A stretch of DNA of 64,000 bases. It comes from Amorphus orientalis. GTDB taxonomy: Bacteria > Pseudomonadota > Alphaproteobacteria > Rhizobiales > Amorphaceae. The notes below the pieces were generated by a model. It had not been told where the DNA came from. It saw nothing but the letters and a program-made list of their open reading frames with translations, and made no database searches. This document shows, in pieces, positions 20,538 to 29,011 of this stretch. The DNA is taken from NCBI RefSeq assembly GCF_030814015.1, contig NZ_JAUSUL010000001.1, forward strand, positions 248,001-312,000. The letters are read 5' to 3'. Position 1 is the stretch's first letter. Each line of letters opens with the position of its first letter. Both the position numbers and the translations under genes were made by a program.

Positions 20538-21407
20538 TCAGTTGAAGGCGGCCCGGTCCGGATGATCGCGGAGAAGGGCGGTCCGAAGCTTTTCCAGCGC
20601 CCTGTTCTCGATCTGGCGGACCCGCTCCTTGGAGATGCCCAGGGCGGAGCCGAGGCTTTCCAGCGTTGCGCCTTCGTCGGTCAGCCGGCGTTCGCGCACG
20701 ATGCGCAGTTCGCGCTCGCTCAGCTCCTGCAGCGCATTCTTGAGCCAGCGGCTGCGACGCTCGGTGTCGATGAAGTCGCCGACGGTCTCGTCCTGAAGCG
20801 GCTGCTCGCAGATCAGGAAGTCCTGCCGGTCGGCGCTGGTGCCCTCGGTTTCCATAACCGGGGCGTTCAGCGACGTGTCCGGTCCCGACAGGCGGGAATT
20901 CATCAGCTCGACGTCGGCCTTGGAGACGCCGACGGCGGTGGCGACCTCCGACATCATGTCCGACGTCATCGTGCTCGACACGCTGTCGCGGGTCAGCCGC
21001 GCGCGCAGGCGGCGCAGATTGAAGAAGAGCGCCTTCTGGGTCGACGAGGTGCCGCCGCGCACGATCGACCAGTTTCGCAGGATGTAGTCCTGGATCGACG
21101 CGCGGATCCACCAGGTCGCGTAGGTGGAGAAGCGGACGTTGCGTTCCGGCTCGAAACGGGAAGCGGCTTCCAGCAGTCCGACGTGTCCTTCCTGGATCAG
21201 GTCGTTCATCGGAAGGCCGAAATTGCGGAACTTGGCGGCGAGCGCGATCACCAGCCGCATGTGCGCCGACGCAAGCCGGTCGAGTGCCGGTTGATCTCCC
21301 GTTTCTCGCCATTTCCGGGCGAGCTCCAACTCCTCTTCGCGACCGAGATAGGGCGCGTCCATGGCGGCACGGACAAGCTGGCGACGTGAGATGGTGGCAC
21401 CGGGCAT
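20538..21407 (-). CDS. rpoH2: RNA polymerase sigma factor, sigma-32 family (RpoH2 type)
   Basis: A 289-residue heat-shock-type sigma factor. Region 2 holds DLIQEGHVGLLEAASRFEP and FSTYATWWIRASIQDYILRN (residues 65-115). The RpoH box is QKALFFNLRRLRA (residues 130-142). Region 4 holds LGISKERVRQIENRALEKL (residues 253-271). WSIVRGGTSS before the RpoH box is the RpoH2/RpoHII version; RpoH1 proteins have a WSLVKMGTT-like sequence. RpoH2 acts in oxidative and general stress rather than classical heat shock. The only upstream gene is carD, and an EcfG-type promoter sequence coincides with the carD terminator, so control by EcfG is suspected, as known for rpoH2 in Sinorhizobium. Confidence 0.93.
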   Translation of the reverse strand: MPGATISRRQLVRAAMDAPYLGREEELELARKWRETGDQPALDRLASAHMRLVIALAAKFRNFGLPMNDLIQEGHVGLLEAASRFEPERNVRFSTYATWWIRASIQDYILRNWSIVRGGTSSTQKALFFNLRRLRARLTRDSVSSTMTSDMMSEVATAVGVSKADVELMNSRLSGPDTSLNAPVMETEGTSADRQDFLICEQPLQDETVGDFIDTERRSRWLKNALQELSERELRIVRERRLTDEGATLESLGSALGISKERVRQIENRALEKLRTALLRDHPDRAAFN

Positions 21408-21523
21408 AGCGTCCTCGCTATTTGATGCGGTTCTAATGCATCTACGATGCCCCCGCGCGACCGGATCATGCGAGCCTCATTGTGGGCGCCGCACGTAATC
21501 GTGATCGAAGCAAGGCCAAATAA

Positions 21524-21549
21524 GAAAACGGGCGCCGAGGGCGCCCGTT
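21524..21549 (-). terminator. carD terminator
   Basis: Read leftward, AACGGGCGCC and GGCGCCCGTT form a perfect ten-pair stem with a three-base loop, followed by TTCTTA. It is 43 bp beyond the carD stop. The same bases carry an EcfG-type promoter motif (next entry). Confidence 0.8.
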
Positions 21550-21551
21550 CC
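21527..21551 (-). promoter_or_regulatory. EcfG-type promoter motif for rpoH2 within the carD terminator
   Basis: On the minus strand GGAAC (21547-21551) is followed after exactly 16 bases by CGTT (21527-21530), matching the EcfG consensus GGAAC-N16/17-CGTT. Transcription would start near 21520, about 113 nt before the rpoH2 ATG. The match partly arises from the palindrome of the terminator, so it may be fortuitous. Confidence 0.5.
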
Positions 21552-21592
21552 ACATCGCGTTCAGGAAAATTGCCCAAGCAGGCAGGAAAGCC

Positions 21593-22186
21593 TCAGGCGG
21601 CCTCCTCGTGCTCCTCTTCGCCGTCCACGTCGTCGCCGCCTTCTCCGTCGGTCTTCGGACCGCGGCGGGGCGCCTTCGCGAGCTGGGCCTCGATGAGGCG
21701 GACGGCCTCGGTCTCCGAGACCTTGTTGACGGCCGCGATCTCGCGCGCCATCCGGTCCAGCGCAGCCTCGAAGAGCTGCCGCTCGGAATAGGACTGCTCG
21801 GGCTGGGTGTCGGCGCGGAACAGGTCACGCACGACCTCTGCGATGGACAGCAGGTCGCCGGAATTGATCTTCGCCTCGTATTCCTGGGCGCGGCGGCTCC
21901 ACATGGTGCGCTTCACCCGGGCGCGGCCGGTGACGACATCCAGGGCTTTCTTTACGGTCGGGCTGTCGGCCAGCTTCCGCAGGCCAGCGCTCTTCGCCTT
22001 GGCCACGGGGACGCGCAGCGTCATCTTGTCCTTCTCGAAGTTGACCACGATCAACTCGAGCTTGTGACCAGCGACCTCTTGCTCCTCGATTGCCTCGATC
22101 TGACCGACGCCGTGCGCCGGATAGACGATGTAATCCTGGGGCTTGAAGGTCGAACGCTGAACCGATTTTTTTGCCGGGGTGGCCAT
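21593..22186 (-). CDS. carD: CarD-family transcriptional regulator
   Basis: A 197-residue CarD/CdnL protein. The N-terminal Tudor-like RNA-polymerase-interacting domain (residues 13-75) shows YIVYPAHGVGQI and NFEKDKMTLRVPV. The helical C-terminal domain (residues 80-170) includes RAQEYEAKINSGDLLSIAEVVRDL, which carries the promoter-binding Trp/Arg surface. The last 25 residues are acidic and disordered. It binds RNA polymerase beta and stabilises open complexes at rRNA and other promoters. It is followed by its own terminator and then rpoH2, and preceded by a 435-bp gap to fdxA. Confidence 0.95.
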   Translation of the reverse strand: MATPAKKSVQRSTFKPQDYIVYPAHGVGQIEAIEEQEVAGHKLELIVVNFEKDKMTLRVPVAKAKSAGLRKLADSPTVKKALDVVTGRARVKRTMWSRRAQEYEAKINSGDLLSIAEVVRDLFRADTQPEQSYSERQLFEAALDRMAREIAAVNKVSETEAVRLIEAQLAKAPRRGPKTDGEGGDDVDGEEEHEEAA

Positions 22187-22621
22187 ACGCGTCTGACTCC
22201 TGCGCCTTCTTGATGTTCTCGACCGACCTTTATGCCAAAGGCCGAATCGTCTATTGAGCGCCCGATGGCGCTTTTCGTTATTGGATGATCCCGCGCGTCC
22301 GGGACGGACCGGCCGTTTCGACCTTCAGGCCGCATTCTGCCGTGAAAACCGCATCTGCTGCCGACGCAGCAAGGCCCGGCCGATTTCGGGAACACTCCTG
22401 CGGCCAGAGCTGGTTCGGTTCACGTAAGATGATTGCGGCAGAGAACGCCTCGAAGCGGTCAAGAGGTGCGAGCGATCAAACCAATTCTGCAATATAGCGC
22501 AAATTGGGCAAAAATCAAAGGCTTGCCGCATAGCAAAACGGCCGCGGACCGCATTTGGTCCCGGAAACCCGTTGCAACGCGTCGGCGCTGCGGCATGGTT
22601 TCGCCATCGCGGTCCGCGTAG
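22187..22621. other. Gene-free region between fdxA and carD
   Basis: 435 bp without a plausible gene. The half near 22190-22300 should carry the carD promoter (reading left). The part at 22470-22540 is clearly more A+T-rich than its surroundings. A long-range inverted repeat at 22543-22618 probably ends fdxA transcription. Confidence 0.4.
22537..22618 (-). terminator. Possible fdxA terminator structure
   Basis: GCGGTCCGCG (22609-22618) and CGCGGACCGC (22543-22552) are perfectly complementary ten-base arms 56 bp apart. Read leftward, the distal arm is followed by GCCGTTTTGC. A small inner hairpin (ATGGCGAAACCAT on the minus strand) lies between them. Confidence 0.35.
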
Positions 22622-22960
<339 letters not shown>

Positions 22961-23139
22961 TTCCAACCTCCAACCGGGTGCGCCGACCGAGCATTGCGGC
23001 GCGACCTTAGAAACTTTTCACTCTGAGTGTGGGCTTTAGCCGTTACGCACGTGCGTCTCAAGCAAGCTCGCACCCCAAACCGTCACTTCGGCAGAAACTT
23101 TGTTCGCCGCAAGAGGTTCGGGCACCTCGCGGACGGCCG

Positions 23140-23472
23140 TCAGCGATCAAGGGAGCCCGGGTCTTCCGGGTCCCGCGGAGGCGGCGTCAGGTCCTCGTAG
23201 ACGCCCGCCGTCGCCGCGGCCGATCCCCGCCGCTCCGGGCAGGTCTGGATCTTGAGAACCCGAACCCCGCGCGGCCCGGTGATGGTCACCACGTCGCCCG
23301 GACCCACCCGACGACCGGACGTTCGCACCTTGTCCCGGTTCACCCGGACCTTGCCGCCGGCGATGAGTTCCTGGGCCAGCCCGCGCGTCTTGGCGAGGCG
23401 CGCGCGCCAGATCCACAGGTCCAGCCGAAGCCGGTCCGGGGGCTCCGCCTCAGCCGCGGCCACCCTTGTCAC
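23140..23472 (-). CDS. S4-domain RNA-binding protein (Hsp15-like)
   Basis: A 110-residue protein with an S4 domain at residues 14-62 (LRLDLWIWRARLAKTRGLAQ, GGKVRVNRDKV). Its size and domain match Hsp15/HslR, which rescues stalled 50S-nascent-chain complexes in E. coli. The C-terminal 35 residues are Pro/Asp-rich. It starts at a GTG at 23472 inside the end of the upstream helicase gene (23-base overlap), so the two are translationally coupled, which suggests a joint role in RNA or ribosome handling. Confidence 0.88.
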   Translation of the reverse strand: MTRVAAAEAEPPDRLRLDLWIWRARLAKTRGLAQELIAGGKVRVNRDKVRTSGRRVGPGDVVTITGPRGVRVLKIQTCPERRGSAAATAGVYEDLTPPPRDPEDPGSLDR

Positions 23473-26400
23473 GCTCCATGTTGCGCTTCAGCTCTGCCAG
23501 CTTGGCGAACGGCGAATCCGGATCGGCCTTCTTCTCGCGCTCCGGAGGGCCGGACCCGCGCTGGGGCGGCTTGTTTCCGCCGCCCTTGGCCTGCTGATTG
23601 GGACGCTTTCCACCGCCCTTGCCGGGATAATGGGATTTTTCCCCGCCGCGCTTGCGGTCCGGACCGCCGCCGGTCCTCGCCTGGGCGCCGCCGGCCTGAT
23701 CCTGACCGGCTCCCTGTCCCTTCTGGTCGCCGCGGCGTGGCCCGCCGCGCCCGCGACGAGGGCCTTCGCCCTGCCCCTCGCTCCGCCGATCCCGGTGATG
23801 CTCGGGGCGCCGGCGGCGTCCCGGCCGCCACACCTCGATCATGGCGGGTTCCGCGCTTGCCTCGGGCGTCGCGTCCGCAACGTCCGCCGACGGGGTCGCC
23901 GGTTCGGCCTCCGAGGAGACGTCCGCATCCGCCGCGGCGGCCGGCTCTTCGGTGGCCGGAGCCTCGGCGCCGACCTCGGTCAGGACTTCGGGCGGGGCGG
24001 GCTGAGCGGCTGCAGCCTCGTTCGCCCCCGAACCTGCGACCTCGTCCGTGGCGGGCTCGGGAACGTTTTCCTCGGCAGAGGAGGCAGCAATGTCCGGCGC
24101 GGGAGTGTCCTCGCTTGCCGCCGGCGCTTCGGCCTCGGTCTCCGACAGGGCCGGGGCCTCGGACACGGTCTCCGACGTCTCGGAGACGGAACTGTCAGGC
24201 GTGGCGGAAGCGCCCGTCCCACCGGCGTCGGCAGCCGGCTCGACAGGTTCGACCGGCTGGGGCGGCGCGGGCCGGCGTTCCACCCGGTAGCCGAGCGACT
24301 TCAGGACCGACGCGAAATCCTCGCCCGAGCAGCCGAGCAGAGACATCATCGACACGGTGACGGTGAAGCCGCCGCCTTCGGGGATCGCGCCCTCCGGCGG
24401 CGTGGTGGCGTCGCCGGACGGCTTCCAGGCAATCAGCGGACGGATCTGGTCGGCGAGACGCTCCAGAATGTCCACGCGCACGGCGCGGTTGCCGCAGACG
24501 CGGAAGCCCACGACGCCGTAGAGATCCTTCGGAATTTCCGGGTCGACGGGGATCGAGGTGCGGCCTGACGCCGACAGCTGCGGCAGTTCGGCGAGCCCCG
24601 GCACATCGAAGGTCGCGTGCTTGAGCGCCCAGAGCTCCGCCAGGAGCCGGCTCGGCGCCGGCTTGAGCAGGGCCGGAACATAGATGTGGTAGGCGCCGAA
24701 CCGCACGCCGAGCTGGCGCATGCCGGCGCGGGCCTGCTGGTCCAGGCTCTTGACGTCGTCGGCGACGCGCTGGCGGTCGAGGACGCCCAGCGCCTCGCTG
24801 ATCTGGAAGGCGAGGCCGCGCGCGATGCCTTCCAGGCCTTCCGCGGCCCTGAGATCGAACAGCGGCTTCAGCTGGGTCTCGATCTGGGCCTTGAGCCAGA
24901 GCTGCAGCCGGGTCTGGACCTTTTCCAGAGCCGGTCCGCTCAACTGGTCGTCGGACAGGACCACCAGGCCGGGCGACAGCGTCTCCTCGCCCGGCACGAG
25001 CTTGGCCACCGCCTCGCCGTGCCATCGGACCGCGCCGTCGGAGGCCAGCACGAACGCCGCGTCCGGCGCGCTGCCGAGGCGTTCGGCCCGCTTTTCGAAC
25101 TCGCTGGCAAGCGCTTTCTGGGCCGCTCCGCGCACGGCCTTGAGGTCCGGCGTCTCGGCCGTGGAGACCGGGACGAAGCGGAAGCCGTGCAGGTTGCCGA
25201 CATGATGTCCCTCGACCATCACGTCTCCCGAGGCGGTAATCTCGGATTCGAGCATATCGTTGTCTCTCAGCCGGCGCATGAGCACGCTGGTTCGGCGGTC
25301 GACGAAGCGCTGAGTCAGGCGTTCGTGGAGCGCGTCCGACAGGCGGTCCTCTATAGCGCGGGTGATTCCTCTCCAGTGCGCGGGATCGTCGAGCCAATCG
25401 GCACGGTTGGCAACATAAGTCCAGGTCCGGATGTGCGCGATTCGGTTCGACAGGGTGTCGATGTCGCCGTCCGTCCGATCGGCAAAGGCGAGCTGCCTGG
25501 AAAACCAATCGTCCGGAACGCGCCCTTCTTGCATGAGGTTCCGGTAAAGGCCAAGCACCAGATCTGCATGGTTTGCCGGCGCGATCCGCCGATAGTCGGG
25601 AAGCTGGCACACTTCCCACAGCCGCTCCACCGCCGCCGGACCCCTGGCGAGGCCGCTGATCTCGGGATCCTTGGCCGCGTGTTCGAGGCAGATGATGTCC
25701 TCGGAAGTCGGCGCACGGGTGAGGCCCTGTTCCTGAGGCGGGGCGTCGAGTGCCTGCCTGAGCGCGCTGATCGAGGAGAAGTCGAGATCGGGATTGCGCC
25801 ACTGGAAGAGTTTGATGGGCTCGAAGCTGTGGGTCTCCAGCGCTTCCACCAGATCGTCGCCGAACGGATCGACGCGGCCGGTCACGCCGAAGGTGCCGTC
25901 GCGCATGTGCCGGCCGGCGCGGCCGGCGATCTGGCCGAGTTCGCCCGGATTGAGCCTTCGGTACTGGTAGCCGTCGAATTTCCGGTCGGCGGCGAACGCC
26001 ACGTGGTCCACGTCGAGGTTCAGGCCCATGCCGATCGCGTCGGTGGCGATCAGGAAATCCACGTCGCCGGACTGGAACAGCTCGACCTGGGCGTTGCGGG
26101 TGCGCGGGCTCAGCGCACCCAGCACCACCGCCGCGCCGCCCCGCTGGCGGCGGATCAGCTCGGCGATCTGGTAGACCTCGGCGGACGAAAACGCGACCAC
26201 CGCCGACCGGGTCGGCAGCCGGGTGATCTTCTTGGAGCCGGAATAGCGCAGCACCGACATGCGCGGCCGGGTGACCACGTTGAGGCCCGGCAGCAGCCGC
26301 TCCAGGATCGGCCGCGCGGTCGCCGCCCCCAGGAGCAGCGTCTCGGAGTGTCCGCGCAGCCGGAGGATGCGGTCGGTGAAGACGCGGCCGCGTTCCAGGT

Positions 26401-26734
26401 CGGAGGCGAGCTGAACCTCGTCGATGGCGACGAAATCGACATCGGTGGTCTGCGGCATCGCCTCCACGGTGGAGATGTAGTAGCGCGGATTGTCGGGAAG
26501 GATCTTCTCCTCGCCGGTGACCAGGGCGACCTGGTCGGCCCCGACCCGGGCCACCACCCGGCCATAGACCTCGCGCGCAAGCAGGCGCAGCGGCAGGCCG
26601 ATCAGCCCGGAGCTGTGGCCGAGCATCCGCTCGATCGCCAGATGCGTCTTGCCGGTGTTCGTCGGCCCGAGCACCGCCGTCACCGTACGGGCGCGCGCCT
26701 GGCGTGGAAGGGGGATCTGCGACGGAACCGTCAT
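23450..26734 (-). CDS. SUV3-like RNA helicase with long disordered C-terminal tail
   Basis: A 1094-residue superfamily 2 helicase related to mitochondrial SUV3. Motif I is GPTNTGKTH (residues 23-31), motif II AIDEVQ (near 103), and motif VI QIAGRAGRHM (near 273). The SUV3-type C-terminal domain extends to about residue 770. Residues about 800-930 are a low-complexity Glu/Ala/Pro/Ser-rich region, and residues 950-1080 a Gly/Arg/Lys-rich basic tail with RG and GGG repeats, typical of RNA binding. It probably takes part in RNA degradation or remodelling. Its ATG at 26734 follows a 784-bp gene-free region. Confidence 0.88.
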   Translation of the reverse strand: MTVPSQIPLPRQARARTVTAVLGPTNTGKTHLAIERMLGHSSGLIGLPLRLLAREVYGRVVARVGADQVALVTGEEKILPDNPRYYISTVEAMPQTTDVDFVAIDEVQLASDLERGRVFTDRILRLRGHSETLLLGAATARPILERLLPGLNVVTRPRMSVLRYSGSKKITRLPTRSAVVAFSSAEVYQIAELIRRQRGGAAVVLGALSPRTRNAQVELFQSGDVDFLIATDAIGMGLNLDVDHVAFAADRKFDGYQYRRLNPGELGQIAGRAGRHMRDGTFGVTGRVDPFGDDLVEALETHSFEPIKLFQWRNPDLDFSSISALRQALDAPPQEQGLTRAPTSEDIICLEHAAKDPEISGLARGPAAVERLWEVCQLPDYRRIAPANHADLVLGLYRNLMQEGRVPDDWFSRQLAFADRTDGDIDTLSNRIAHIRTWTYVANRADWLDDPAHWRGITRAIEDRLSDALHERLTQRFVDRRTSVLMRRLRDNDMLESEITASGDVMVEGHHVGNLHGFRFVPVSTAETPDLKAVRGAAQKALASEFEKRAERLGSAPDAAFVLASDGAVRWHGEAVAKLVPGEETLSPGLVVLSDDQLSGPALEKVQTRLQLWLKAQIETQLKPLFDLRAAEGLEGIARGLAFQISEALGVLDRQRVADDVKSLDQQARAGMRQLGVRFGAYHIYVPALLKPAPSRLLAELWALKHATFDVPGLAELPQLSASGRTSIPVDPEIPKDLYGVVGFRVCGNRAVRVDILERLADQIRPLIAWKPSGDATTPPEGAIPEGGGFTVTVSMMSLLGCSGEDFASVLKSLGYRVERRPAPPQPVEPVEPAADAGGTGASATPDSSVSETSETVSEAPALSETEAEAPAASEDTPAPDIAASSAEENVPEPATDEVAGSGANEAAAAQPAPPEVLTEVGAEAPATEEPAAAADADVSSEAEPATPSADVADATPEASAEPAMIEVWRPGRRRRPEHHRDRRSEGQGEGPRRGRGGPRRGDQKGQGAGQDQAGGAQARTGGGPDRKRGGEKSHYPGKGGGKRPNQQAKGGGNKPPQRGSGPPEREKKADPDSPFAKLAELKRNMERDKGGRG

Positions 26735-27518
26735 GGAATGGTCGGCTCGAGGAACTTGGCGGGAGGTCGCGGCTTTGCGGGGACACGACGCTGCGAACGG
26801 AGGCCCGGGGCCTTCATGGAGAATTGCGGCTCAACGCCGGTCGGCTCCTTGTCCTGCGGTCGGTCCGAATACTGTCGCCACGGGCCGGGATGAAGGACCG
26901 GCCGCTCGGACGCTGCCTTCCTGTCTAACACACAGTGGCGCGCTCGCACGCCAAAAATAGGGCCGCTCAAACGCAACCGGAACGAGTCCGGAACGAATCG
27001 CGGCCGAATCGGCGACTCATTTCGATTCACGCTTCGTTCCCCGCAACTGGTTGTTTTGAATCGGGAAATCCACCCCAGATCTTGATTCACGGGACGACTG
27101 CGGGGCGCCGGCGGGACACGCACTGCGAGTCGCGCTGGCGAATCGAAATGGAGAGAGAGTCAAGCGCCGATCGATCCCGGGCTGACGGATTTTCGCCGCG
27201 CAAGTGCGGAGCGGCTTGATGTCACGAAAAAGAACGTAAGTAGACCGAATCGGGATCGAATCGGGCGCCGCTCGAAATTCTGTCTTTGTTCCGGATATGC
27301 AGGATGAAACTGGTACATCCGGGAGAATTAGATCAATCAGATTTACCCGTTATTTACTCTGACCTAAGTCTTGCGGCCTTCGTCACATCAGCGGGATCTT
27401 GCCGTGTTGCGGGATGCGGGTGCCGGTGAAGCCGCATGACCTGCCGAACGGCGTCCGGACGCAAAAAAGGGCCGGCGTCGGTGACGGCGGCCCCTGGGCG
27501 GGTCAGACGGCTGTCGGC
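26735..27518. other. 784-bp gene-free region upstream of the helicase gene
   Basis: The longest stretch without a gene in the window. It holds the helicase promoter, the GANTC cluster (26984-27262) and, at 27260-27370, a segment distinctly richer in A+T than the flanks. The last 150 bp follow the DUF3108 stop. I found no tRNA, no small coding frame with a ribosome site and no recognisable riboswitch. Confidence 0.6.
26984..27262. promoter_or_regulatory. Cluster of twelve GANTC (CcrM-type) methylation sites
   Basis: GANTC pentamers start at 26984, 26995, 27006, 27014, 27024, 27058, 27084, 27127, 27140, 27157, 27247 and 27258. About one would be expected in 279 bp at this base composition. Several are spaced 8-11 bp, close to one helical turn, and many sit in the context CGAATCG or CGATTC. 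GANTC is the target of the cell-cycle methyltransferase CcrM. The cluster resembles methylation-controlled regulatory or origin DNA; the role is not known. Confidence 0.7.
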
Positions 27519-28364
27519 CTACTCGGCGGCCGCCAGGCGCACCCCGCGCAGCTTGATATCGGTGGCCTGGACGGACAGGACCCCGTGCGGCGTCTCGATC
27601 GAGATGGACACGGGGACGAAGACGTCGTCGCCGACCGCGACGAAGGCGGCTTCCAGGCCCTGATTGCGGGCGAGATAGGCCACGCTTTCGGAGTTGGCCC
27701 GGTGACCGGCGATCGGAGTCCAGCGCGCGGAGCACTGGAAGGCCTTGCCGTCGTAGCTCGGCGTGCGCAGTCGGATTTCACCCTTGGGGGCGAGGTCGAC
27801 CTGGTAGCGGCTCCATCCATCGAAGACCGGAAGCTGGCGGTTGCAGGCTTCTTTCAGGTCCGGTTCCGCGCCGGTCCGGCGGATCGGCAGCACGGCCGCG
27901 CTGATCGGATCGAGAATGCCGCGCTTGTGGCCGGCGACCACGTCGACCCGGTCCGGTGCCGGATCGAGCGGGGGGCGGGCGGACAGCGAGGCGACGCTGT
28001 GATCGGCGAGCCGCATCGAGACCTTGGTGGTCTCGCCCGGATCGACCGACACCAGCCGGTAGCTGGAGGGCGACAGGCCGGTCTCGCCCAGATGCCCCTT
28101 CACTTCCGCGTCGACCTTGGACGCGGTCAGGAGCGAGGCGAAGCCGGTGGGCTTCATGTCGACCTTCACCGAATAGGCGTCGTCGGCCAGGATCACCGAC
28201 AGGCTGCCCTTGGCGATGGTCACGCCCTTGAAGCTGACGTCGTAGCGCACGCCTGCCGTGGTCCGTTCGCCGGCGGTGGCGGCGCCCGGCCAGGCCGTTG
28301 CGGCCAGAAGGATGGCGATCGGGATGAAACGGCGCCGCATGAATCGGAACTGACGTGCCTGCAC
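27519..28364 (-). CDS. DUF3108 domain-containing exported protein
   Basis: A 281-residue protein with a signal peptide (hydrophobic IPIAILLAATAWPGAATAG around residues 14-32). The mature part is the DUF3108 domain, beta-rich and predicted periplasmic, including RYDVSFKGVTIAKG and GHKRGILDPISAAVLP. Two starts are possible: GTG at 28364, with GAGG nine bases upstream, or ATG at 28340, which begins right at the basic n-region of the signal. It is divergent from rpmB, a conserved neighbour in Hyphomicrobiales. No function is established. Confidence 0.85.
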   Translation of the reverse strand: MQARQFRFMRRRFIPIAILLAATAWPGAATAGERTTAGVRYDVSFKGVTIAKGSLSVILADDAYSVKVDMKPTGFASLLTASKVDAEVKGHLGETGLSPSSYRLVSVDPGETTKVSMRLADHSVASLSARPPLDPAPDRVDVVAGHKRGILDPISAAVLPIRRTGAEPDLKEACNRQLPVFDGWSRYQVDLAPKGEIRLRTPSYDGKAFQCSARWTPIAGHRANSESVAYLARNQGLEAAFVAVGDDVFVPVSISIETPHGVLSVQATDIKLRGVRLAAAE

Positions 28365-28673
28365 CTTGTTAACCCTCGTCTGGATCGCGATGAAACCGGG
28401 CCGACCGCCCGTGTCGTCTCAGCGTCATGGTTGGCGACGGCTCCTGCCTCGCGTCGGCCTCTCGCCGAGGCCGGGCGGAAACGAAGCACGTCAGCGGCGA
28501 CGCTAGTCCCGGTATGGTCACCAGCGGGTTAACGTGAGCGCTTCTTTCGGCAACGAAGGGTCGCAGGCCGCTTGACGTGGATCGGCGGTATTCCTATAGA
28601 AACGCGATCCCATGACCTAGCGAGATGACGTGGGGGCGGGTGGTCCCGGCCCTCCAGACGAGGATTTTTTGCA
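28365..28673. other. Divergent intergenic region DUF3108 / rpmB
   Basis: 309 bp without a gene. It carries the rpmB promoter at 28572-28600 and presumably the leftward promoter of the DUF3108 gene near 28400. No repeat or RNA gene is visible. Confidence 0.45.
28572..28600 (+). promoter_or_regulatory. Sigma-70 type promoter of rpmB
   Basis: TTGACG (28572-28577), 17 bases, then TATAGA (28595-28600). Both hexamers match the housekeeping consensus at four to five positions with ideal spacing. Transcription would start near 28607, some 67 nt before the rpmB ATG. Confidence 0.65.
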
Positions 28674-28967
28674 ATGGCCCGTCGCTGTGAACTGACCGGC
28701 AAGGCCGTGCTGACCGGCAACAACGTGAGCCACGCCAACAACAAGACGCGGCGTCGCTTCCTGCCGAACCTGTGCACGGTCACCCTGCTTTCCGACGCGC
28801 TCGACCGCGGTGTGCGGCTCCGCGTGAGTGCGGCCGCGCTGCGCTCCGTCGAGCACCGGGGCGGTCTCGACGCCTTCCTGCTCAAGCAGGACGACAAGAC
28901 CCTGTCGCCGCGCGCGCTGCTTCTGAAGCGCGAGATCGTGGCCAAGAAGACCGAAGCGGCCGCGTAA
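28674..28967 (+). CDS. rpmB: 50S ribosomal protein L28
   Basis: A 97-residue L28 with the typical start [20 protein letters not shown] and the core [12 protein letters not shown]. The length of 97 is normal for alphaproteobacteria, which carry a C-terminal extension compared with E. coli (78). The CxxC zinc ribbon of some L28 proteins is absent. It stands alone, not next to rpmG, behind a good sigma-70 promoter. Confidence 0.97.
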   Translation: MARRCELTGKAVLTGNNVSHANNKTRRRFLPNLCTVTLLSDALDRGVRLRVSAAALRSVEHRGGLDAFLLKQDDKTLSPRALLLKREIVAKKTEAAA

Positions 28968-29011
28968 GTGCCGGTCGTCGACGTCCTCTGCTCGACAAGC
29001 AAGGCCAGCCG

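Noticed and set aside
24195-26786. 863-codon frame on the minus strand overlapping the helicase in another frame
   Set aside because: Arg/Pro/Ala-rich translation without any motif, while the 1094-residue frame has full helicase motifs.
26735-27518. Chromosomal replication origin
   Set aside because: The GANTC cluster and A+T-rich patch are suggestive, but I see no DnaA-box cluster, no CtrA TTAA-N7-TTAA boxes and no hemE, parAB or dnaA nearby. Not called as an origin.
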